From contig NZ_CP132976.1 in NCBI RefSeq assembly GCF_030864005.1, positions 3,720,001 through 3,784,000 of the forward strand: a DNA stretch of 64,000 nucleotides, given 5' to 3'. Positions 43,700-52,834 of the stretch are shown one piece after another. The stretch is from Achromobacter seleniivolatilans. GTDB lineage: Bacteria > Pseudomonadota > Gammaproteobacteria > Burkholderiales > Burkholderiaceae_B. Numbering within the stretch: the first letter of the stretch is position 1; each line of letters begins with the position of its first letter. Both the position numbers and the translations under genes were made by a program. The notes beneath the pieces are model-generated. The model did not search any database. It saw only the letters and a list, made by a program, of their open reading frames with translations, and was not told the DNA's origin.

Positions 43700-45196
43700 A
43701 TGGCGAAAACGTTCGAGCTGGAAACGTTGAAGATGCGGCTGAACGATGCCGACTTCCGATTCCTGGATCTACACCAGCGCATCCAGCGCGCGCTGCGCGT
43801 GTTGATACTCGACGGTGCGCTTGGGCCTGGCATCAAACTGCCCGCCAGCCGCACCTTGGCGGCATCGCTGGGCATGGCACGTGACACGGTGGAGAACGCC
43901 TACGTGCAATTGCAGCGCGACGGCTACATCGTCCGGCGGGGCGGGTCCGGCAGCTATGTGTCTGGAACCGTGGGCGCTGAACTGCGAGGCGCAGCGGGCA
44001 GACGGGTCCAGGCTCATGACGAGGGGCGCGGCCAGACGGCGGCTGGCGAAGGCTTGAGCCGGCGCGGCCGCATGATCTTCGAATCCCGCGGGGTCTCGGA
44101 TCAACAGGTGGTTCGGGCATTTGCCACAGGTTTGCCGGAAACTCGCACCTTCCCGGCCAGCACCTGGGAACGGCTGCAACGCCAGGCGGCAAAGGACTAC
44201 CGCGGCCAGGTGCTGTTGCACGGCGACCCGCTGGGGTCCGAACCATTGCGGCAAGCCATCGCCGCATACTTGAATCTGGAACGTGGGGCCAAGGCAAGCC
44301 CTGAGCAAATCCTGATATTGAGCAGTACCCGGCAAGCCTTGTTTCTGTGCGCGCAATTGCTGGCCGATGCCGGCAAGCCAATCTTGATGGAAAACCCCGG
44401 ATATTTCGGCGCCAGAAAGGCTTTTGAATCGGCCGAAGCCAGAGTCGTGCCCATTGATGTGGATGCGCAGGGTCTGCGCACCGATTTATTGCGAGCCGAC
44501 CGCAGCGGTGCGCACTGCGTGTATGTGACGCCGTCGCATCAGTACCCCACCGGCGTCACGCTGTCGCTTGAACGCCGGCTGGAACTGATACGCTGGGCCG
44601 CGGAAAACGGCAAGTGGATCATCGAGGACGACTACGACAGCGAATTCCATTACGACGGCCTGCCCACGGCTTGTGTGCAGGGCTTGGACAAACATCAACG
44701 AACCATCTACGTCGGCACCTTTAGCAAAACGCTCTACCCCGGTCTCAGGATGGGGTACATGGTTTTGCCGCCTTCGCTGGTCAGCGCATTCACGTATGCG
44801 CGCAGCATCATGGACGGACACACGCCGCAAATCCTTCAACTGACTCTGGCCAGTTTCATGGAAGGTGGCCACTACAACTCGCATGTCCGTGCAATGCGAA
44901 AGCTGTACGCCAGCCGCCGGGACGCCATGATGGCGTCGGTCAGTAAACATCTGAACGGTGTCGTCACGGCGTACCGGCCAGAAGGCGGCCTGCAGATACC
45001 GTGCCTGCTGGCACCCGGATGGTCAGAGGAAAATACCATCCGCCAAGCGGCGGCCGCAGGCGTGCAATTGGCCGGACTCAGCAGACTGTACGCCGGCCCG
45101 GTCAAGCAAAGCGGCTGGCTGTTGGGTTATGCCGCATTGACCGACTTTGAAATCGATACGGCCATGCAGCGCTTGTCGCGTGCGTTAAGCCAGTAG
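43700..45196 (+). CDS. MocR/PdxR-family regulator (GntR helix-turn-helix fused to aminotransferase domain)
   Basis: 498 residues. The N-terminal GntR domain has LHQRIQRALRVLILDGALGPGIKLPASRTLAASLGMARDTV. A linker follows, then a fold-type I aminotransferase domain with the PLP lysine in GTFSKTLYPGLRMGY and IIEDDYDSEFHYDG. Such proteins sense PLP or an amino compound and regulate PLP synthesis, GABA or taurine genes. It is divergent from the unrecognised gene and convergent with benE. The stretch VTPSHQYPTGVTLSLERRLELI is typical. The target is not evident from the neighbours. Confidence 0.92.
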   Translation: MAKTFELETLKMRLNDADFRFLDLHQRIQRALRVLILDGALGPGIKLPASRTLAASLGMARDTVENAYVQLQRDGYIVRRGGSGSYVSGTVGAELRGAAGRRVQAHDEGRGQTAAGEGLSRRGRMIFESRGVSDQQVVRAFATGLPETRTFPASTWERLQRQAAKDYRGQVLLHGDPLGSEPLRQAIAAYLNLERGAKASPEQILILSSTRQALFLCAQLLADAGKPILMENPGYFGARKAFESAEARVVPIDVDAQGLRTDLLRADRSGAHCVYVTPSHQYPTGVTLSLERRLELIRWAAENGKWIIEDDYDSEFHYDGLPTACVQGLDKHQRTIYVGTFSKTLYPGLRMGYMVLPPSLVSAFTYARSIMDGHTPQILQLTLASFMEGGHYNSHVRAMRKLYASRRDAMMASVSKHLNGVVTAYRPEGGLQIPCLLAPGWSEENTIRQAAAAGVQLAGLSRLYAGPVKQSGWLLGYAALTDFEIDTAMQRLSRALSQ

Positions 45197-45229
45197 GCGC
45201 CAAGACACGCGTGTGCAAGATGCGGCCTC

Positions 45230-46438
45230 TTATGTCTTGGCCGCACTGCCAATCAGCGTGCGATGACCCGCGTGGATCAGGACGTGCGCGGTAAGCCCGG
45301 CGACCAGCCCCCAGAAGGCGCCGCCTACGCCTAGCATTGTGACGTTGGCAGCTGTGGCCAGGAAAGTGATCAGCGCGGTCTCCCGGGTTCGGGCATCGGC
45401 CATGGCATTGGCCAAGCTGCCGCCGATTGCGCCAAGCAAGGCAATGCCCGCTAGCGTGGTGATGAACGCTTTGGGCAACACCATGAACAGCGTTGCCAAT
45501 GTCACGCCAAACGTCCCCACCAACACGTAGAACAGCCCGCAAGCCAGACCAGCGATGTATCGCTTACGCGGATCTTCATGCGCGTCCTTACCCGTGCAAA
45601 TAGCTGCGGTGATCGCCGCCACGTTGAAAGCGTGCGAACCAAACGGCGCCATGATCAGGGACCCCAAACCCGTCACCGTAAGGATAGGATTTGCGCTGGT
45701 GGTGTAGCCATCATTCCGGAGCACCAGCATGCCAGGCATGTATTGCCCCGTCAGCGTAATGATGAATAGCGGCAACGCTACCCCCAGCAGGCCTTGCAAC
45801 GAGAACCGGGGCATTTCGAAAACCGGCGTTGCCACGCTTAGATGAATGGCCGAAAAGTCGATTCGACCTTGCACGACAAGCAATGTCAGCCCGATCAACA
45901 AAATTCCCACGACAGCGAAGCGCGAGGTGAAGCGCTTGAGCAGCGCGTACGAAACCACCATCACGATCACCAGCAACGGATCGACGCTCGCGCCGCCAAA
46001 GGCGTTGATTCCAAATTGAAGCAGGATGCCTGCCAACAAGCCGGCCGCAATGCCGCCCGGGATCATGCGAACCAATTTTTCAAACGCGCCGGACAATCCC
46101 AGCAAAATGAATCCCAGCGCGGAAATCATGTATGCACCAATCACTTCACCGTAAGGGGTGAACGGCATGACCGTCACCAGAAAGGCAGCGCCGGGAGTAG
46201 ACCAGGCGGTAATGATCGGCGCTTTGTAGCGAAAACTGAGCCAAGCCCCCGTGATGCCAACGCCAACCGATACTGCCCACACCCATGACGTCGTCTGCGC
46301 GGGCGACAGATGGCCAAGTTCAGCGGCTTGAAATACCAGAACGAACGTGCCCCCATAGTTGACCAGCACCGAAATCAGTGCGGCAACGGTTGGCAGGAAG
46401 AAGTCGGCGGGCCGAAGCCTGGACGTGAAATGGGTCAT
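45230..46438 (-). CDS. benE: BenE-family transporter (benzoate/H+ symporter-like)
   Basis: A 402-residue inner-membrane protein with about twelve hydrophobic helices. Family stretches are VFQAAELGHLSPAQTTSWVWA, SFRYKAPIITAWSTPGAAFL, GSHAFNVAAITAAICTGKDAHEDP and RYIAGLACGLFYVLVGTF. The polar GSHAFNVAAIT motif near the middle is a family hallmark. It stands alone with no benzoate degradation genes nearby, so the substrate is uncertain. Confidence 0.92.
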   Translation of the reverse strand: MTHFTSRLRPADFFLPTVAALISVLVNYGGTFVLVFQAAELGHLSPAQTTSWVWAVSVGVGITGAWLSFRYKAPIITAWSTPGAAFLVTVMPFTPYGEVIGAYMISALGFILLGLSGAFEKLVRMIPGGIAAGLLAGILLQFGINAFGGASVDPLLVIVMVVSYALLKRFTSRFAVVGILLIGLTLLVVQGRIDFSAIHLSVATPVFEMPRFSLQGLLGVALPLFIITLTGQYMPGMLVLRNDGYTTSANPILTVTGLGSLIMAPFGSHAFNVAAITAAICTGKDAHEDPRKRYIAGLACGLFYVLVGTFGVTLATLFMVLPKAFITTLAGIALLGAIGGSLANAMADARTRETALITFLATAANVTMLGVGGAFWGLVAGLTAHVLIHAGHRTLIGSAAKT

Positions 46439-46751
46439 GAATCACTTCCTATCTAGAATGCATACGCCGGCTGCGGGCCAGCGGTAAGGCGTTGATTCTA
46501 GGCAGACAATGGACTGCTTATTCATGCCACATTTACGTTCTTAAGCAGACCACTTTTCCTCAAACGGCGTCAGGACGTCGACTGGACTGCGTGACTCTCC
46601 AGTCAAATTGTGACTATTTCACTCACCTCTGCCCACGCAGCGCTACACAAGCCCAGATTTCTGTGTATAATCGCTGTCTTTGGTGGACACGGCCTCTTAT
46701 AGAGATCCCGCCAAAACAGCAGTAACTCAAAAGTATTTCAGCAGTACCCCC
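46439..46751. other. Intergenic region between benE and tRNA-Gly copy 4
   Basis: About 310 bp with no gene. A TATAAT at 46666-46671, about 80 bases before the tRNA, is the only box I trust. This promoter differs from the block before copies 2 and 3. Confidence 0.55.
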
Positions 46752-46827
46752 GCGGGAGTAGCTCAGTTGGTAGAGCGCAACCTTGCCAAGGTTGAGGTCG
46801 CGAGTTCGAGACTCGTCTCCCGCTCCA
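46752..46827 (+). tRNA. tRNA-Gly (anticodon GCC), copy 4 of 4
   Basis: 76 bases, same sequence as the other copies. Here the gene is followed by a terminator-like hairpin and then tRNA-Cys. Confidence 0.98.
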
Positions 46828-46832
46828 AATAC

Positions 46833-46871
46833 AAAAAGGAAGCAACGGCCAACACCGCGCTTCCTTTTTTC
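46833..46871 (+). terminator. Terminator-like hairpin between tRNA-Gly and tRNA-Cys
   Basis: Perfect 11-bp arms (46833-46843 and 46859-46869) with a 15-base loop and six T. It lies between two tRNA genes, so either tRNA-Cys has its own promoter or readthrough and processing occur. Confidence 0.7.
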
Positions 46872-46882
46872 ATGCAAGTGCT

Positions 46883-46956
46883 GGCGCAATGGCAGAGTGG
46901 TCATGCAGCGGATTGCAAATCCGTGTACGTCGGTTCGATTCCGGCTTGCGCCTCCA
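46883..46956 (+). tRNA. tRNA-Cys (anticodon GCA)
   Basis: 74 bases with encoded CCA. The acceptor GGCGCAA pairs with TTGCGCC, the anticodon loop ATTGCAA reads GCA, and the T-arm contains GGTTCGATTCC. It is the only cysteine tRNA in the window. Confidence 0.97.
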
Positions 46957-47048
46957 GCAGCTTTCCCCCTGCATCTGGTTACCCATCCCTACGCCCGGTC
47001 AATCGAATGATTGCTATGGTGACGCCGTTTTCTACTAACGCCGATCCT

Positions 47049-47366
47049 ATGCACTCCATTCTGAAATCCCGCGCCTGTTCCCCTTTAGTGACTCTGTCAG
47101 CCGCTGCGCTATTGTCGCTGGCGCCGCTCGCCGCTGAGGCGGACTCCGACCGGCATCAGCATCGCCATGGGCGGGAGTACAAAGAGAAGTACTGGGACGG
47201 CGCTTGCAAGGTCGAGCGCAAATGGAAGCGCAACGGCGAATATCAGGAAAAGCGCAAGTGCCGGGATGACTACCGCCAAGGCTATGGCATGCCCCAGCAA
47301 GTGCTTGTTCCCATGCCTGCGCCCGCCATTGTCATCACCCCGCCCACGATCATCATCCGGCCCTGA
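47049..47366 (+). CDS. Small secreted basic protein, unrecognised
   Basis: About 105 residues: a signal peptide (SAAALLSLAPLAAEA), then a His/Lys/Arg-rich stretch (DRHQHRHGREYKEKYWDGA) with KVERKWKRNGEYQEKRKC, and a proline-rich tail ending in PPTIIIRP. Similar small proteins with YWDGxCKVERxWKxxGEYxExRxC occur widely in betaproteobacteria. The start is unsure (ATG at 47007, 47016 or 47049); the last gives a clean signal peptide. It is two bases before the next gene, so co-transcribed. Function unknown. Confidence 0.72.
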   Translation: MHSILKSRACSPLVTLSAAALLSLAPLAAEADSDRHQHRHGREYKEKYWDGACKVERKWKRNGEYQEKRKCRDDYRQGYGMPQQVLVPMPAPAIVITPPTIIIRP

Positions 47367-47368
47367 CC

Positions 47369-47965
47369 ATGGATCAATCGGTGAAGGACGCAATCGCCCG
47401 CTGGCCCGACGTGCCAGCGGTGTACGGCTGGCTGTCGCTGGATGGCCGAGGCCGCTGGCGCCTGCATCCGCAAGGCCAGGCCACGGCCGGCGGCGCGGGC
47501 GAGTCCATCACCAACACCCAGATTCTGGACTTCATCAACCGCAACTACGAACACGATGACGCGGGCCGCTGGTACTTCCAGAACGGCCCCCAGCGCGTGT
47601 TCCTGCGATTGGACGCTGCGCCCTATGTGCTGCGCTTAAGCGACGACAGCCATGGATTGCTGACCCATACAGAGAAGGCTGTGACGTCGGTCAGCGCTTG
47701 GTGGCTGGATGACGCCGGGCAGTTGTATGCAATGACGCCGTTGGGCCCAGGCATTGTGCTGGATCGCGATCTATCCGCCTTGCTGGAAAATCTGACCACC
47801 CGCAATGGCGCGAGCTTGCTGGACAGCCTGGGTCCGTTGCCGGCAGACGAAACGTTGCAGGTGACGTGGCCGGATATCTACCCGGCCGCGCCCCTGCAAA
47901 CCATCACACGGAAAGACATCGCGCAGCGGCTGGGCTTCGATCCGAATCCCGGCCCGCCGCAGTAA
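47369..47965 (+). CDS. Conserved hypothetical protein (DUF2946/2944-like, not certain)
   Basis: 198 residues, soluble. It has the recognisable core YGWLSLDGRGRWRL, ITNTQILDFINRNYEHDDAGRWYFQNGPQRVFLRLDAAP, and later SAWWLDDAGQLYAMTPLGPGIVLDRDLSAL. This pattern is found in a proteobacterial domain of unknown function, but I cannot fix its number. It directly follows the small secreted protein. No function is proposed. Confidence 0.78.
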   Translation: MDQSVKDAIARWPDVPAVYGWLSLDGRGRWRLHPQGQATAGGAGESITNTQILDFINRNYEHDDAGRWYFQNGPQRVFLRLDAAPYVLRLSDDSHGLLTHTEKAVTSVSAWWLDDAGQLYAMTPLGPGIVLDRDLSALLENLTTRNGASLLDSLGPLPADETLQVTWPDIYPAAPLQTITRKDIAQRLGFDPNPGPPQ

Positions 47966-47986
47966 TCAGTCGCGTGTGCGCCGTGC

Positions 47987-48388
47987 TCAGGCGCGGCCGC
48001 TCTTGACCAGCGCGAACTTGCCGTCGCCCAGCAAAGCCAGCACTGCGGCCGCCACGGTCAGGAAGATGGGATATTCCCAGCCGCCGCCGGTGTTGCCAAA
48101 GCCCCAGCCGTTGCCGAAGTGAACGGTCGACGCCACGAACAGTTGCACGACCGCAATGGCGGCAACCCAACGCGGCACAATGCCCAGGATCAGCAGCACG
48201 CCTGCGCCGACTTCGAAAAACGTCACGGGATATGCCAGCCAACCCGCAAAACCAATCTTGGCAAAGAACTGCGCGGTGCCCGGCAGCGTGAACACAAGCA
48301 GCTTGGTCAAGCCGTGGGCCAGGAACATGACGCCAAGGGCCACGCGGAGCAACAGCGCAGCATAAGGCGCGGTACGGTTATCAATCAT
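47987..48388 (-). CDS. DoxX-family membrane protein
   Basis: 133 residues with four membrane helices: ALLLRVALGVMFLAHG, FAGWLAYPVTFFEVGAGVLLI, VAAIAVVQLFVAST and FLTVAAAVLALLGDG. The RVALGVMFLAHGLTKL start is the DoxX/YphA signature. Members are linked to redox or thiol stress, but the role is uncertain. It is divergent from a LysR gene about 130 bp away, which probably regulates it. Confidence 0.88.
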   Translation of the reverse strand: MIDNRTAPYAALLLRVALGVMFLAHGLTKLLVFTLPGTAQFFAKIGFAGWLAYPVTFFEVGAGVLLILGIVPRWVAAIAVVQLFVASTVHFGNGWGFGNTGGGWEYPIFLTVAAAVLALLGDGKFALVKSGRA

Positions 48389-48494
48389 TGCACTCTCCTA
48401 GAGCGGTACGGGAATCGCCCAGGACGGGAAGATTCTGCATGGACGCTATTCTTGCGATTCCAAAAACAAAGATAAACATGCAGAATTGCAAATT

Positions 48495-48517
48495 ATTGTT
48501 CCTCGATAGGAAACAAT
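48495..48517. promoter_or_regulatory. Inverted repeat before the LysR gene
   Basis: ATTGTTCCT at 48495-48503 mirrors AGGAAACAAT at 48508-48517, with one extra A. It includes the ribosome site of the LysR gene and lies between it and doxX, so it may be an autoregulatory operator. Confidence 0.4.
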
Positions 48518-48518
48518 C

Positions 48519-49451
48519 TTGGACACCCATACCGCTATGCAGACCTACGCCAAGGTCGTGGAACTGGGCTCATTCGCGGCGGCGGCCGACAAAATGGGCC
48601 AGGCCCGTTCCGTGGTGACACGGCAAATCGCGTATCTGGAGCAGAAGTACGGCGTACGGCTGCTGAACCGCACCACGCGCAAACTCAGCATGACGGACGC
48701 GGGACGCGCCTTTTATGAGCGCGTTCGCCCAATTCTGGCCGAAGTGGCCGATCTGGAATTGTCGCTACAAGCAGAAGGCCAGCGCCCCAGCGGCCGGCTA
48801 CGCGTCAGTGCGCCGGTATCGTTTGGCATCTTGCATCTGGGTCCCGCCATTGCCGAATACCTGCAACGTTATCCCGATGTCGTCATAGACCTGGATTTGA
48901 ATGACCGGGTGGTGGATTTGGTGGAAGACGGCTACGACGTCGCGGTTCGCATCGGGCCGCTGCTGGACTCGTCACTGGTGGCCCGGCCGCTAGCGCCCCA
49001 GCAGTTGCTGGTCTGCGCGGCCCCCGCCTATTTGAAGCAGCACGGCACGCCGCTCACGCCTGATGACCTGAAGCAGCACCGCTGCCTGCACTATGCCTAT
49101 GCAAGCACCGGCAACGAATGGCACTTCGAAAAAGACGGCGTGACACACCTGGTACGTGTGAACGCGGCATTGCGGGCCAACAATGGCGACGTGCTGCGCA
49201 CCGCCTCGCTGGCCGGGCACGGCATTATCTTGCAACCCGAATTTTTAGTAGGCGACGACATCCGCGCCGGCCGGCTGATCACGCTGCTGGCCGACTATGC
49301 CCATACCCCCATCTCCATGTATGCGATCTATCCGCACCGGCGCTTCCTGTCGCCCAAAGTGCGATCTTTCGTCGAACACCTGGAGGATCGTTTCGGCAGC
49401 CCTGCCCCGGCCCAACCCGGCCGGCAAGCCAGTCCCCGCCGCAGCCGTTAG
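48519..49451 (+). CDS. LysR-family transcriptional regulator
   Basis: 310 residues. The winged helix-turn-helix (VVELGSFAAAADKMGQARSV, TRQIAYLEQKYGVRLLNRTT) is followed by a substrate-binding domain with VSFGILHLGPAIAEYLQRYP and LVEDGYDVAVRIGPLLDSSL, typical of the large CrgA/AaeR-like LysR group. The TTG at 48519 is chosen because AGGA lies eight bases upstream; an ATG at 48537 is the alternative. It is divergent from doxX and 10 bases before the Nudix gene. Confidence 0.92.
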   Translation: MDTHTAMQTYAKVVELGSFAAAADKMGQARSVVTRQIAYLEQKYGVRLLNRTTRKLSMTDAGRAFYERVRPILAEVADLELSLQAEGQRPSGRLRVSAPVSFGILHLGPAIAEYLQRYPDVVIDLDLNDRVVDLVEDGYDVAVRIGPLLDSSLVARPLAPQQLLVCAAPAYLKQHGTPLTPDDLKQHRCLHYAYASTGNEWHFEKDGVTHLVRVNAALRANNGDVLRTASLAGHGIILQPEFLVGDDIRAGRLITLLADYAHTPISMYAIYPHRRFLSPKVRSFVEHLEDRFGSPAPAQPGRQASPRRSR

Positions 49452-49461
49452 AATCGTACCC

Positions 49462-50043
49462 ATGACCGCCAAACCGTCCATCGAATACTTCCCCGCGCCC
49501 CGCCGATCGCTTTTCTGCAGCCAATGCGGCACACCCGTCAATCGGCGCGTACCGGAAGGCGACAACCGTGAGCGCGATATCTGTGATCACTGCGGCGCTA
49601 TCCACTATCAGAATCCGCGATTGGTAGTGGGCACGGTACCGGTCTGGGAAAACCGCGTACTGCTCTGCTTGCGCGCGATCGAACCCCGTTACAACACCTG
49701 GACGCTGCCGGCGGGCTTCATGGAGCTGGGTGAAAGCACCGCGCAAGGCGCGGCGCGCGAAACGCTGGAGGAATCCGGCGCCCGCATCCAGTTGGGCGAG
49801 CTCTACACCATCATTGATCTGCCCCAGATCGACCAGGTGCACGTGTTCTATCTGGCGCAGGCCACCGGCCCGGAGCTGGACCCCGGCCCCGAAAGCCTGG
49901 AGGCCCGCTGGTACGACGAAGCCGATATCCCCTGGGACAACCTGGCGTTTCGCACCGTGGCAACGACCTTGCGCCATTACTTCGAAGACCGCAAACAAGG
50001 CGTCTTCGGTCCCCATCACTACACCCTAGAATCCCACCGTTGA
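49462..50043 (+). CDS. Nudix hydrolase with N-terminal zinc ribbon (NudC-like, short)
   Basis: 193 residues. A CSQCG...CDHCG zinc ribbon lies at residues about 19-45. A Nudix domain follows, with the box [23 protein letters not shown] matching Gx5Ex7REUxEExGU. It lacks the N-terminal domain of full NADH pyrophosphatase. The substrate is a nucleoside diphosphate derivative, unspecified. It overlaps the next gene (aat) so that the TGA and the TTG start share bases, indicating coupling. Confidence 0.9.
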   Translation: MTAKPSIEYFPAPRRSLFCSQCGTPVNRRVPEGDNRERDICDHCGAIHYQNPRLVVGTVPVWENRVLLCLRAIEPRYNTWTLPAGFMELGESTAQGAARETLEESGARIQLGELYTIIDLPQIDQVHVFYLAQATGPELDPGPESLEARWYDEADIPWDNLAFRTVATTLRHYFEDRKQGVFGPHHYTLESHR

Positions 50044-50813
50044 AGCTGCCCTGGCTTGCCGTCGACACCCCGTTTCCGCCCGCGGAATTTGCGCTGACGG
50101 AACCCGATGGCCTGCTTGCGGCGGGCGCTGATCTGTCCCCGGAACGCCTGATTCAGGCCTATTCCAGCGGCATCTTCCCTTGGTATTCCGAGGGCGAGCC
50201 GGTGTTGTGGTGGAGCCCCGACCCCCGCATGGTGCTGGCCATCAAGGATTTTGCACCGTCTCATTCCCTGCGTAAATTGTTGCGTCAGATCGCAAGCCAG
50301 GAGATCGATGCGACCCCACGCGTACAGGTCCGGGTCGATACCGTTTTCTCGCAGGTAATGGCTCATTGCGCGGCGCCCCGTGACGGGCAACCTGGCACCT
50401 GGATTACGACCGCGATGCAGCAGGCCTATGCCGCTTGGCATCAGGCGGGTTATGTCCACAGCATAGAAACCTGGATCGACGGCGAACTGGCTGGCGGGCT
50501 GTACGGCATCAGCCTGGGACGCATGTTTTTTGGCGAATCGATGTTCACACGAGTGCCAAACGCGTCCAAGATCGCGCTGGCCTATCTGGTGCGCTACTTG
50601 GCCGCCCAAGGCGTAGAACGCATCGATTGCCAGCAGCAGACCCATCATTTGGCCAGCCTGGGCGCGCGTCCGATTTCCAGGGCGCGCTTCTTGCAGCATG
50701 TGCGCCAGACGACGGCACAGCCCGGTATTCCATGGGCGCGCGGCAGACTCGATAGCGCGGGCCGCCTGTTACCCGATGCCGCATTTGACGCCAACTTCGG
50801 CGTTAATATGTAG
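50040..50813 (+). CDS. aat: Leucyl/phenylalanyl-tRNA-protein transferase
   Basis: Attaches Leu or Phe to proteins with N-terminal Arg or Lys, marking them for ClpS/ClpAP. The 257 residues contain [17 protein letters not shown], the family hallmark [48 protein letters not shown] and [19 protein letters not shown]. The start is a TTG that overlaps the Nudix stop. It is followed by bpt, so both N-end rule transferases are adjacent. Confidence 0.95.
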   Translation: MKLPWLAVDTPFPPAEFALTEPDGLLAAGADLSPERLIQAYSSGIFPWYSEGEPVLWWSPDPRMVLAIKDFAPSHSLRKLLRQIASQEIDATPRVQVRVDTVFSQVMAHCAAPRDGQPGTWITTAMQQAYAAWHQAGYVHSIETWIDGELAGGLYGISLGRMFFGESMFTRVPNASKIALAYLVRYLAAQGVERIDCQQQTHHLASLGARPISRARFLQHVRQTTAQPGIPWARGRLDSAGRLLPDAAFDANFGVNM

Positions 50814-50854
50814 ACACCCCGTCACGGCCCGACCGTCATGACGCGCGACTTCAG

Positions 50855-51592
50855 ATGAGCAAGCTCAAAGAACTTCCCTTCTCCACGCTGCAGTTCTATG
50901 CCACCGCGCCCTACCCGTGCAGCTACCTGCCGGGCCGCCAAGCCCGGTCGCAGGTCGCTGCGCCTGGACACCTGATCAACGCGGGGACGTATTCCCAGTT
51001 GGTCGAGCAGGGTTTTCGGCGTAGCGGGCTATTCACATACCGTCCCCACTGCGATTCCTGCCAGGCCTGCGTTCCCGTACGAGTAGGCACACAAGAGTTC
51101 GCGCCCAACCGCAGCCAACGCCGGGCGTGGCGGGATCACCGCAATTTGCAGTCCTTTGTGGCGGAGTTGGCTTGGTCGCCCGAACATTACCGTCTCTACA
51201 CGCGCTATCAGCAAGGCCGGCACCCTGGCGGCGGCATGGACGAAGACAGCCGCACGCAATATGCGCAATTTCTGCTGACCAGCCGTGTCAACACGCGCCT
51301 GGTTGAATTCCGCGACGCCGACGGGGCGCTGATGATGGTGTCTATCATCGACGTGCTGGACGATGGCCTGTCGTCCGTCTATACCTTCTATGATCCCGAC
51401 ATCGAAGGCAGCCTGGGCACCTACAGCATCCTGTGGCAGATCGAACAGTGCCGCACGCTGAACCTGCCGTGGCTGTACCTGGGCTATTGGATCGCTGACA
51501 GCCGCAAGATGGCCTATAAGTCCAGCTTTCACCCGGCCCAGTTCCTGTTTGATGGCGAATGGCGCGATCAGGCAGACCTTCCGTCCCCCTGA
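50855..51592 (+). CDS. bpt: Aspartate/glutamate leucyltransferase (arginyltransferase family)
   Basis: Adds Leu to proteins with N-terminal Asp or Glu in the bacterial N-end rule. The 245 residues include [16 protein letters not shown], the cysteine-rich [20 protein letters not shown], and [20 protein letters not shown] with [17 protein letters not shown]. Length is normal. It is 41 bases after aat and 75 bases before pyrD. Confidence 0.95.
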   Translation: MSKLKELPFSTLQFYATAPYPCSYLPGRQARSQVAAPGHLINAGTYSQLVEQGFRRSGLFTYRPHCDSCQACVPVRVGTQEFAPNRSQRRAWRDHRNLQSFVAELAWSPEHYRLYTRYQQGRHPGGGMDEDSRTQYAQFLLTSRVNTRLVEFRDADGALMMVSIIDVLDDGLSSVYTFYDPDIEGSLGTYSILWQIEQCRTLNLPWLYLGYWIADSRKMAYKSSFHPAQFLFDGEWRDQADLPSP

Positions 51593-51667
51593 TTTCCATC
51601 GCCGCAAGCGTCAGCGGCGCGCCAAGGCGGCGCAGAGCGGACAGAATTCGCTCTACAATTCTGCCCC

Positions 51668-52711
51668 ATGTCTATCCTCTTCCACGCCTATCCCCTGGCC
51701 CGCCCGGCGTTGTTCGCCATGGATGCGGAAACCGCCCACGAAGTTACGCTGTCGGGCTTGCAACGCGCCTATGAATGCGGGGCTACGCGCAAGCTCATGC
51801 ACGCGCAGCCCAAGGCGCCCTGCACCCTGATGGGCATGCAGATGGCCAACCCGATCGGGCTGGCGGCGGGCCTGGACAAAAATGGCGCGTATATCGACGC
51901 GCTGGGTAATCTGGGATTTGGTTTCATTGAAGTGGGTACCGTCACGCCACGCGCGCAACCCGGGAATCCCAAGCCGCGCATGTTCCGCCTGCCACGCGCC
52001 AATGCGCTGATCAACCGGCTGGGTTTCAACAATCAAGGCCTGGAGGCTTTCCTGGCCAATGTGCAGCGCAGCCAGTGGCGCAAGCAAGGCGGCATCCTGG
52101 GCCTGAACATCGGCAAGAACGCGGATACGCCCATTGAGCGCGCAGCCGACGACTACCTGATCGGCCTGGAAGGCGTGTATCCCCATGCGGACTACGTGAC
52201 GGTCAATATCTCGTCGCCCAACACCAAGAATCTGCGAGCGCTGCAAAGCGGCGACGAATTGTCGGCTCTGCTGGCGCAACTGGCCGACAAGCGCCGGGCG
52301 CTGGAAGACCAGTATCAGCGCCGTGTGCCCATGGCGGTAAAGATTGCTCCCGACTTGACGCAGGACCAGATCGACGCCATTGCGGACACCTTGCCGCGCC
52401 ATGGCATCGACGGCGTTATTGCCACGAACACCACGCTGTCACGCGATGCAGTCGCGGGCCAGGCCCATGCGGAAGAAGCCGGCGGCCTGTCTGGCGCACC
52501 CGTGCATGAGTTGTCGCTGGCGGTGATTCGCCGCCTGAAGGAACAGTTGGGCAATAGCCTGGCCATCATCGGCGTGGGCGGCGTGCTGTCGGGTCAGCAG
52601 GCCCGGGAAAAAATGGCCGCGGGCGCTGATGCCGTTCAGTTATACACAGGCCTGATCTATCGCGGCCCCGCCCTGGTTGGCGAGTGCGTGCGCGCCGTGG
52701 CGCAACGCTAG
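51668..52711 (+). CDS. pyrD: Dihydroorotate dehydrogenase (quinone), class 2
   Basis: Membrane-associated FMN enzyme of pyrimidine synthesis that passes electrons to quinone. The 347 residues contain [37 protein letters not shown], the catalytic serine region [11 protein letters not shown], and [13 protein letters not shown] with [20 protein letters not shown]. The N-terminal helices ([18 protein letters not shown]) identify class 2. It is followed by a hairpin shared with the phasin gene. Confidence 0.96.
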   Translation: MSILFHAYPLARPALFAMDAETAHEVTLSGLQRAYECGATRKLMHAQPKAPCTLMGMQMANPIGLAAGLDKNGAYIDALGNLGFGFIEVGTVTPRAQPGNPKPRMFRLPRANALINRLGFNNQGLEAFLANVQRSQWRKQGGILGLNIGKNADTPIERAADDYLIGLEGVYPHADYVTVNISSPNTKNLRALQSGDELSALLAQLADKRRALEDQYQRRVPMAVKIAPDLTQDQIDAIADTLPRHGIDGVIATNTTLSRDAVAGQAHAEEAGGLSGAPVHELSLAVIRRLKEQLGNSLAIIGVGGVLSGQQAREKMAAGADAVQLYTGLIYRGPALVGECVRAVAQR

Positions 52712-52733
52712 GCGACTGCCTCTGAATACAGGC

Positions 52734-52762
52734 AAAAAAAGGGGCCACCCGATGGGTGGCCC
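52734..52762 (-). terminator. Terminator of the phasin gene
   Basis: Perfect 9-bp GC arms (52742-52750 and 52754-52762) with a 3-base loop. On the minus strand it ends in seven T. It may also stop pyrD, less efficiently. Confidence 0.82.
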
Positions 52763-52834
52763 TAATTCCAGCTCTGCTCTGTCTCTCAACAGTACTACAT
52801 TACTGCGATTTGCGCAGCATCGCGCGCCAAATAC

